A DNA stretch of 64,000 bases, from contig JBBMOA010000020.1 in NCBI GenBank assembly GCA_037954235.1, positions 20,368,677-20,432,676 of the forward strand. The letters run 5' to 3'. A model generated the notes under the pieces. It was not told the DNA's origin and made no database searches. It saw only the letters and a list, made by a program, of their open reading frames with translations. This DNA is from Aulostomus chinensis. Lineage: Eukaryota > Chordata > Actinopteri > Syngnathiformes > Aulostomidae. Of this stretch, positions 1-9,500 are shown in pieces; the stretch's first letter is position 1; each line of letters opens with the position of its first letter. Position numbers and translations under genes: made by a program.

Positions 1-454
1 TGCTGACAGAACGTTAAACCCTCTGAACCGCCGACGTGGACCACATCATCATTAAAAAAGACAATCATGTCTGCATGGTCACGCTGGTCCTTATAGACCC
101 CACCAGACCCGGGGTCAAGAGCTTAATACAAAGTCCAAACAAGACTGTAGACTCAAATGATCTTTCAGGAAAAATCAATTTATTATTCAAACGCATTCCT
201 TGGTTATCTGTCTAAAATCGAGCTATAATAACAGCAAGATAACCAAAAAAAAAAGAGGGGTAAGAGTTTTACAACCTGAACTAGAATCAGATTTACACAA
301 ACTAAAAAAATAGGATCCGCTCCCAAATTAGAATCATCTTCACCCTCTGCTGCCAGAGGAAATGGAATGGGGAAATGTGTTTGCACAGTTTCCTCAATAG
401 CGAAGCTGAAATGAAACGTTGAATTTTTAATGCCTGAGCGCTTTTATCTTCCAG

Positions 455-565
455 CTGTATCTTCGTGTGGCGTCTCGCTCCAGAGCTGACGATCAGCATG
501 AGGGAGAGACTCTGCCAGCTCAGACAGAACCCGAACGCACCGCCTTGCAAATCCTCCAGTCTCAG
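455..565 (+). CDS. Gene 1, first visible exon
   Basis: The exon ends at the donor CAG|GTGAGG and leaves two bases, which join the next exon to make Arg. The reading frame includes TISMRERLCQLRQNPNAPP. The acceptor is ambiguous: TTCCAG at 451-454 or CTCCAG ending at 483. The second choice is preceded by a better pyrimidine tract and would give an 82-bp exon. Upstream exons are outside the window. Confidence 0.6.
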
Positions 566-3500
566 GTGAGGGTATACACAACCTCCCACGACCGCTCATT
601 GGTTCTGGTCAGTTTGTTTTAATCATGGTCACGGTATCACTGCAGGCGGGAGGTGTACAGTGCCCCCACTCTGGCTGGCCTGTCCTCTGACAGCGATCAT
701 GAACGTGAAGAAGAGGAAGAGGAGGACGGAGCAGACAACGAAGACTCCCATGATCCGGACGACAACTCAACCAACACATCCTCTGACAGCAGCCCCGGTG
801 AAGAGGACTCAGGTACTGCCTGGAGAACCGATATTAGATGGCCAGGTCTCTAACCTCTCTATGATGAGTGTTAGGATTTAAAAAAAAAAAAATCCTGGAA
901 TAAAATAATTATTTCCTCTAATTATTGCTCCCTTTCATAAAGCAGGTGGCTCAGATGAAGGACAAGACTGGGAACTGACAAAAGTAGGTGCTTCTGTTCG
1001 CCTGAACCTCATCAGTTTAAATGTGGTGGTGAAAATCAAAGCCTTCTGATTCCTAAAAAAAAAAAGAAAAAAGAAACAAACGTAACAGGAGGGTTGTTTT
1101 TCTTTACAATTCCATGAAAAAAATGTTGGCCTCAGATCGGCAAAGTGAGTTCTTTAGGCTACCCTCCATCGTGAAGGACGAATTCCACTTAAACGAGTAT
1201 CCAGTATGAATTAATAGTTACATTTTTCAAGCGAGTATTGGCATTCAAATATTGAAATATCACTTTATATGAGTCAAATCAAGAAAAAGAGAAGCAAAGA
1301 TGTATACAGATAGATAAAACAATCAAAATAAGAGAACATCCTCATCCATTTCCCAACATGTAGGCAACATTTAGAATGTGCAGAAAAGCTGCAAATTCTG
1401 GATACAGCCTTTGTATTTGGGTGGTCGGAGGGAAATTTTATGGAAAAATACCAACATTTAGCAACTGTTCTGACACGACGGCAACGTAAATAAACCATGA
1501 GTTGAGCTCTGGTCACGAACCATGTTAAAAAAAAACCAACAGCAACAACAGTAGTGGACGAACAGACTCAAAGAGAGGAATAGAAATCTGTGAGTGTGTT
1601 GAGCCCTCAAGGCCTCAGCAAATCCAGATAATTTTATTTAATATTATCATAATGTTCAGCACAAACTTTTTAGAATCCCTTTTGTCTTCATTTAGTACAT
1701 CGGATCTTGAATTTAAGCCGTTGGAGCTCATGAGTAAACCGAGCTCGCTGTCGCTGCTCTCTCCTCACAGCCCGGAGTCGTCATGCCCGACTCTTCCAGG
1801 CGTCCTCGGAGGCGCTGGTCTCATCGTATGGGCTCTCTGGAGCTGATGGTTAAATCCATGCTGGACCTGAGGCAGCTGGAGACCTTTGCTCACAAGAAAC
1901 AGCCCACCTGCCCCCCGTATGACAGAGAGAGACAGAGCACGTCCAGCCTGCAGGACTCCATGGTGCGTACGGACATCCATGCTGTTGGGAGTAGAAGTTT
2001 CTCTCTCACCTGATCTCCGTCTTAGCTCTTTCCCTTTGTTACAGCAGCAGTTTGAGGGGAAAGCTAAACGGCATCGGCCTTGGCAGCACTCCGACTGGCT
2101 GTCCTCTCACACGTCCAAGGGCATCGAGGACGGCGCTGGGCTCTACCCTGAGAAAAACCAGGACGATTCGGGTCTTCAAGGCTGGTGGGTCATTTCCCAG
2201 CACTCGCGGTGTCACAAGATTGAGAACAAAAATGCCTTTGTATTTCAGAAATGTGCTCCTGCTCCCTTGTTTCTCATCATTTCCACCTCTTTTTGTTTTC
2301 ATGCGCCAGTGCTTACACAGTGAAGGAGCAGCACTGCAGGAAGCAAGATGTCCTCAGTGGGAGCCAGGACAGCTACAGCCCGGACAGTGCCTGCTCTCTG
2401 GGCTATGACAGTCGGGTGTCCAGCCCTGATCGCGTCCTAGATGGTGAGGTTCGACTCTGATGAAATTATAAGAAGAGACTCTTGTAAACCGGGACTCCAG
2501 AGATTAGAAATTTAAGTCAGGAAATAGTTGAAAGATGTCAGGGGCAACCAGTCCAGTAGCGGGCAGGCAGCAAACAAAGTCCATTAACTTCAACGCAATT
2601 GGAAACACCGATAGTCAGATAGGGTGGCACGGTGGTGCAGTGGTCAGCACCGTCCTCTCACAGCAAGAAGGTTCTGGGTTCGAGCCCCGGCTGGAGCACG
2701 GGGTCTCTCTGTCTGAGTCTCCATGTTCTCCCTGTTCCTGTGTGGGTTCTCTCTGGTACTCCGGCTTCCTCCCACAGTCCAAAGACATCAAGAGGGGACC
2801 AGGTTAATCCAGACTCTAAATTGACCGTAGGTATAAATGTGAGTGTGAATGGTTGTCTGTCTCTATGTGTTGGCCCTGTGGTGGACTGGTGACCTGTCCA
2901 GGGTGAACCCGCCTCTCGCCTGAAGGCTGCTGGGATAGGCTCCACCCCCCACAACCTTTAAAAGAATAGAAAATGGATGGATGGATGGGTGGAGATAGAT
3001 AGAGATGTGTTCCTCGATTAGTGCCGAGTAGTCGACTGCTCTCGTTCTACGAAGGGCTTTCTTCTAGGTTTTGAGGCTCTCTTGCCAGACTCCTCCAGTT
3101 AGGGGGAGCACCATACTCTCTCCAGTTTCTGGGTTTTTTTTTTTGTTTAAGCTGTCTGGTGTCAGAATTGTACCAAGGTGCTTGTTTCCTTCATGTACTG
3201 ACTGATGGAAACCAATTGAGTCAAGAGGAGGTATAAATGCAGTGCCCAGACTGTGGTTATCAACGTCCACGTGAATATTGAAGTCACCTACAATCATGAC
3301 TATCTGATTTAGAACTAAACTGGTTATAAGAATCCAGAGTAAGGACCAGGAGGGCGGTACACAATAATAAATAAGAGTGGCTGTGGAGTTTTCCAGGCAA
3401 ACTAAGAATCAGGCTTTCAAATGAATTGCAACTTATTTTATTTGGGATTTATTACTAAACTTTGGTCAAAACTGGCAGCAACTCCACCTCCTGGGCCAGA

Positions 3501-6500
3501 ACCAGGAGGAATGTGAGTGTTAATGTGACTGGGAGGAGTGGATTCATTTAGACGAACATTCTCATCATCACAGCCAGGTTTCAGTGAGACAGAGCAGGTC
3601 ATCAGATCTGATATTTAATAGTCCACATCTAATTTTGATGTTCTTTTGAGTTAATTTAGTGGTTGTATTAATTTTGATGAGGTTTTTCTGATTGACTCCT
3701 CTGCAAGTAGAATTGGAGTGAGTAAACTGACGCGGTCGGGGGGACAGACACAGTCTCTGTGGGGCTTTGGGTGGGTAACTGCCCCCTAGTGGACGCACAG
3801 AGAAGCGTGTAAGACAGCTGCTCTGCTTCCTGGTCTGAACTCAGGGTTGTCAGGGTTTTGGTTCTATTATAAACTGGGCCATATTTCTAGAGATGAGACC
3901 AGCTCCTTCCAACGTGGGATAAAAGCCGTCTCTCCTAATCAGACCAGGTCTCCCCCAGAAAGTTTTCCAATTATCTATGAAGCCCACGTGGTTCGCTGGA
4001 CACCACCTGGACAGCCAGCGGTTGAACGACGACATGCGGGTAAAAATGAAGTCGCTGGTCCAATTAGGCAGGGGTCCAGAGAACTCTCTGGAGTCCGACA
4101 TGTCTGATAGCGTTAAAACAGCTGTGTGTAGGATCCAGAAATATCTCTGCTTCATCAGAGAAGGTGTTGTTGGCGACACACACCCCAGCTTTCACACATC
4201 TCCCTGGAACGGTCTCATTTGTCTACAGAGATCACGTAAAGATTCTACACACCACTGCTGGAGTTTCCAGCACAGGAACAGAATAAACATGAATAAATCA
4301 GGCAAGCGTCTGAGGAATACCAAACAGATGTCAAAACCACACAGTTTCTCGGTATTTTTCTCTCTTTTTATGTCTCTATGTTTCAAGTTAAAAATGTCCT
4401 ACGTGTGTCAAGAGCTGGATTTAAAACTTGAAAGCCATGATAGCTCCTCAACGTACGGCAAAGCTGATACCCGCGTGGATGGATTTCAGCGCAGCGTCTA
4501 GGCTGCTGCTTTCGGTTTCACACCTGATGCAAACGTGTCAGATCATAAAACCGCTTCAGCCTCAGTGTTCCAGACAGTCGAGTGTCGCGTGGAACCTCAC
4601 AAACGAACTAAGGTTGTGGAGGTTTTGCCTGAGCTCTCCGTTCTTTTTGCTTTCAGACTCTGCAGATGTTGAGTCCCTGAGTCAAGACAGCTCGGCGGAG
4701 GAGAACGAGGGGAGGGACGTGGAGGAGCTGAAGACGGAAGTGATGAAAATGGATGAGGCGCTCAGGACAGTGACGGACGCCGCTGAACGAAGCCAGGAAG
4801 ATTTTCTTAAGCAGAACTTTGAGACGCTGGCAGACAGCTGCAGTGGCCGTGGTAGGAGAAGCGCACAAATACACCTGCGAAGGGAACAGGCTTAATCTCT
4901 TCACGGCCTCTGAAGGCTAATTTAGCTTTGTGTCTGGCTCCGTCCCAGTATTGAAAAAAAGTAAATCCTATTTAACATGAGATAGTAAGACAATTATTCC
5001 TCTTACCCAGCTTCAATGTGAACAATAATAATAGTCCTAATAATAATAAACCCATTTCCAAATGCTTTACAATAATCTCACAAGCACAAAGAGACTCAGA
5101 AATATTGATTTTTGTTTTACTTTCGTCTCTTGATGTCTTCTGCAGCTGAGCAGAGCAGAGTCCCGAGGCTCAGTATGTCTTCACGCTTCCTGGCTAGAGG
5201 ACATAATAACAGGTACTGTTGACCATATCAGACCAGCAGCTATAATTACCAGCTTGTGTTGACTCTGCTAAGCCATCTGTGTACCCTCCTCATCCAGCCA
5301 AGGTGTCACTTTAAATTGACATCATTAACTCCGGGTATTATTTGGTCTGTTGGAGGAGACGAGGTTCTATTTACTTTTATATTTGCGATGCACGACGCAT
5401 TGCTGCCAAACTAAACCGCTGCTCACTGTAGCTTCATAGTTACGTGGACCAAATAGATAAATAGGAATAAGAAATAACAACGTTCCCATCAAACTCACTG
5501 CACTTAACAAAAAAAAAAAAAAGAAGTAAAACAACCCAGATCCTGATGTCTTGTGCAGGTTTTAAACCAGAGTCTGGGCTTTAGTGGTCGGGGGCTGGAC
5601 GGAGGTCCCACCTGAATAAATTTCAGGGGACATTTTACCGCTAAGCTGCTCTTTTACAGAGAGATTTTGCCACAGTGCCTTAAGTATGTGGTGTATTTTG
5701 GTTGGCTCTAGTCCCAGGATTTATGACCTGCACTGGAAGGAGCCTCTGGGGGGCAATTGGGGTCTTTTGGCTTCAGTTGAGATGAGCACATCATCCCTCT
5801 ACATCGATACTGTGTACAGAGCATTCATTCATGAAATGTTCTCATGCGCAAATTTGTTTTTACACGCTGTAGAACACTAACATTTGACATCAACATGGTT
5901 GCAAGTCTGGTTGACTGCTATTTGCAAGAGTTGCACAACAGATGCCAGGAGCTAAGAATTACCCATGGAACTTTTGTCAAGACTACCTGTGAAGTGAGCG
6001 TATCTCCCTGACGGCGTCTCTCTCTCCGTGCAGAGCGGCACCGCTATTTGCCAAAGTATCCAGAATGGAACCAAGCAGCCGCTCTCCCAAACCCCCCGTG
6101 TCGAAGGTCCGACCCTTGATGGAGGACGGACAGAGCAGGAACACGGAGGACGTGACTCCTGAGTCCCCTGCAACTAGTGAGGCACTAAAGTAAGAAGGAA
6201 ACTAAAAGCGAGAGGTTATTAGATGCCCTCTGCTTTGCTTCGGCTGACTCGGATGAGAAAAAACACAAACAGCACTTGATTTGCTTAAATATGTATTATA
6301 AAACATTAAGAAGTTTAATACAACAAATGCTGGACATATTCCCCGGGGTTACCTTTTTACTCCAGTACTCGATGATTAATAATGCATTGAGGTAAACAAA
6401 GGCAGAGTGAACCGAGCTAAAAATATCACCTAAAAAAAATTATTCACACGCAAATAAATGGGACTAATTTGCTGTGGTTGAAGTTGCTGTTACAGCATCA

Positions 6501-9500
6501 TTTTGACGTTACGCACACTTCTGATGAACAGAATGGTGCCTCTTCACTCCTCCTCCCAAGATCCCTTCATCTTTTGCTCCGATCTATAAATCGCTGCTAG
6601 CTAGCTCGCTGCAAAGAAGAAGAGGAGGGTGTGTATGGAGGATGTTTGGTGTTGCTCAGAAAACACGTGTGTGTCACCATATGGGCGCAGTTCTGTTAAC
6701 GCTGCGGCGTTCCTTTCAGCAGGCTCGGCGCGGTTCCTCCAGAGAGAGATGGAGCTCCTACCCTGAGACCCCAGAAGAAGAAGACGTCAATGTCCCACCT
6801 GTGGCGGATGTCCAACCCTGCATCTAAACCTCCAGTGCTGCTGGACAGAGGGACTTGTTTGCAGAAATCCCACTCGGCCCAGAACCTGGCCTCTGACTGT
6901 ATGTTTCATCCACGTTGAGCTTTTTAATCACCGTGTATTTTCTACAGGTTCTTTATTAATAAATAGAGTATCTTATGTGAGAGGCGTTTTGTTGAGTATG
7001 AGATAGTTTCATTCTTTCATTTAAGTAATTAAGTCATTGGCAAGTATTCTTAACTATTCAACACACTATAATTAAATGTCTTTGTATTTCCCCAAAATAA
7101 GTTATAATGGCTTCTTCCCCTTCATCATTTTTCCAGCTCCGCGCTCCCCTGTGACCTCTAGTGACCGGACTGAGTTACGCAAGAGACCTCAGCATCTTTT
7201 CTTGGATCAAGACACTCCCAAGCCTTCCTTCCACTTTTCCTCCCCCTCCTCGGGGTCCCCCCAGTCTCCTCAGTCCCCTCTGCCCTGGGACAGCCCAAAA
7301 CTCAAGCCACAGCATTCCTACATGAACCCGACGGCCAGCTCCATGGCCAAAAGCAGCCGCTCCTCCTCGTTGGGTGAGGGTATCCAGATGGCCTCCTCAC
7401 CCACCTCCCATTCCTTCCCCAAAGGCAGGAGATTATCTGGGGATCTGGAGGTTGAGCCTCCTGTTCTCACCTCATCTCCTGTCACAGCTTTCCCCTCATG
7501 TGTCCCTTCATCACCATCATCATCATCATCATCTCCCCCATTATCCTGCCCCTCCCCTACTCCTCACCCCACTGCTACAGTTTTACCGACATCCACCTTC
7601 ACCCACAACATCCCGCCCTCTCGCATCCCCCTCCCCAAGCAGCCTCTCAGCCCTCGACGCAGCCTCTGTCTGGAGGTCAAACCAAGTTTGTCTGGATGCC
7701 CCGCGAGGGCTTCCACCCCACTCATCGACCCCGTATGTGATGCTGCATCCGGCAACAAGCAAGGTTGGACGGAAATCCTTTTGCCGTAGATACGACACAA
7801 ACCCAGCAGCTGATTACATGTGTCTCTGTGTGTTGTTGTCTTCAGCACTGGGAAGACATCTGTCTCTTACTTTGGAACCACCTCTGCTGAGTTCACAACT
7901 GTTGAAGAACATGAGCGGCTCTGCGTCTGAGAGGTACAGCTGATAAACACTTGCTCGTATTCTTTGGTAGGTTTTTAACAGTTTGGTAAGAATCTCTTAG
8001 CAAGTTGTCAAACAGGATGTGGTGATGTGTGTAACACATGAGCTGAATTAAGCAGGTCTAAAAATTGTGACCATTTCGTTTAATAGTACTAGTGCTTGTA
8101 CCAAATAGTACTGACACAATCCCAAACTGACATGTCTCCCAGCACCAAGGATCCAGGACAGGTGGTTGTGACTGAAGAGCGCCCTCTGGTGTTCGAACAG
8201 CCCCAAACGACGAGTGCCGACCCCCAGCCAGGTCTCACCTCCCAGAATCCTTTCACAACTTTTCCTCCTCTTCATCACTCTGTCCCTTCACGCCGTTCGT
8301 CTCTCGTCGTCCGTCCTGTCTGTCAGTACGCTTGTCTGTCTCACGCGTCTCCGTCTCTGTGGCTGCCCTCCTGCTGTCAGTGCCGAGATCACTACGGTGA
8401 GTTCAAGAGAAAACTGGGAGGTTCTGAAATCCGTCAGCGGAGGAGGATGGCAGGTTTTTCTTTGTGGCACTTTTCAGTTATCATCAGTGTTCTAGTAGGG
8501 GTTCTCAACATGCAGTCTAGGGCCCCCAGAGGGTCTTTCAGGGAGTCCTTGGGGAAGAAGGAACAGTTTTTCACTTTTATTTAAATGCTCAGGAAAGCTT
8601 TGGCTTATAAATATAACACTATTAATTAGGTTTCTTGCGATTTTAATCAAGTTTATTACTTTCAGTTTTCTAATTGAGAATTTTGCCACCTTTTCTTGTG
8701 GTAACTTCTATGTAATTTCCTGCCAATTGATTTAATTTCATATGTTCATCCCGTCCTCACGGCACTGCCCCGTGTTTTTGGAAAGAAAACAAACCAAGTG
8801 AGCCAGAAAAAAAATTGCAAAAGATACTAAAATGGCAAGAGAATTGTTAAAACCACAAGAAATTAACTCGATAAGTAGCAACAACAACAAAAAACGGACA
8901 AAAATACAGCAGCAAACCAAATTATAATTACTCATGTAGGCTATATTTTTGAGGGTCGGACCACTGATGCTGGATCAGATTTCTGGTGTTGAAGCCACCC
9001 TCGTAATAATCAACTCAGAGAGCTTTCAGAAGCGATAATCTTCCATGAACGGCCGTAGTTTCACGCTTACAGAAGCTGCAGCTGAGAGAATTTCGCCCTC
9101 ACATGGCTCACACGTCTGCTCCTGCTGTAGCGTGGATGAACAACACATTTACTTTCATTTGAAAACGCCATAAACATCATTAAGCCTGACATCCACTCCG
9201 CATTTGTGGCTTCCACTGTGTTTTGCGGGAGGTTACGAGGTGTGAAATCATTTTTCACAGCTTGCACAGCTCTCTGCTGCAGCCTCCTCATGTCTTCTTT
9301 TTTTTTTTGTAGTTTATTCTTCCTCCACTTTTTCTTGTTGTTTTAACATTCCTCAACCTTTCTCTCCGCATTAACTGAGCGCCTATTTCGCTTGAGAACA
9401 GTGTGGGTTTGTGTGTGCTATCCGCTGGACTGTGCATGTGTCATCTGGTCCGTCACATGCTGGTTCTCTCTCTTCCTCGCTTTCGCTCTCTCACTCTCTC

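Noticed and set aside
2633..2690. tRNA gene
   Set aside because: The A and B boxes belong to a SINE head. No cloverleaf with intact arms is evident.
6177..6182. Donor GTGAGG in the exon at 6034
   Set aside because: Its use would put the next exon in a frame with a stop codon. The donor at 6190 keeps it open.
6642..6827. 61-codon frame across the exon at 6723
   Set aside because: Wrong frame. It starts in the intron and stops within the exon, while another frame joins both neighbours.
8381..8456. Possible exon reading SAEITTVSSRENWEVLKS
   Set aside because: Looks protein-like, but its phases fit neither the exon before nor the one at 9516.
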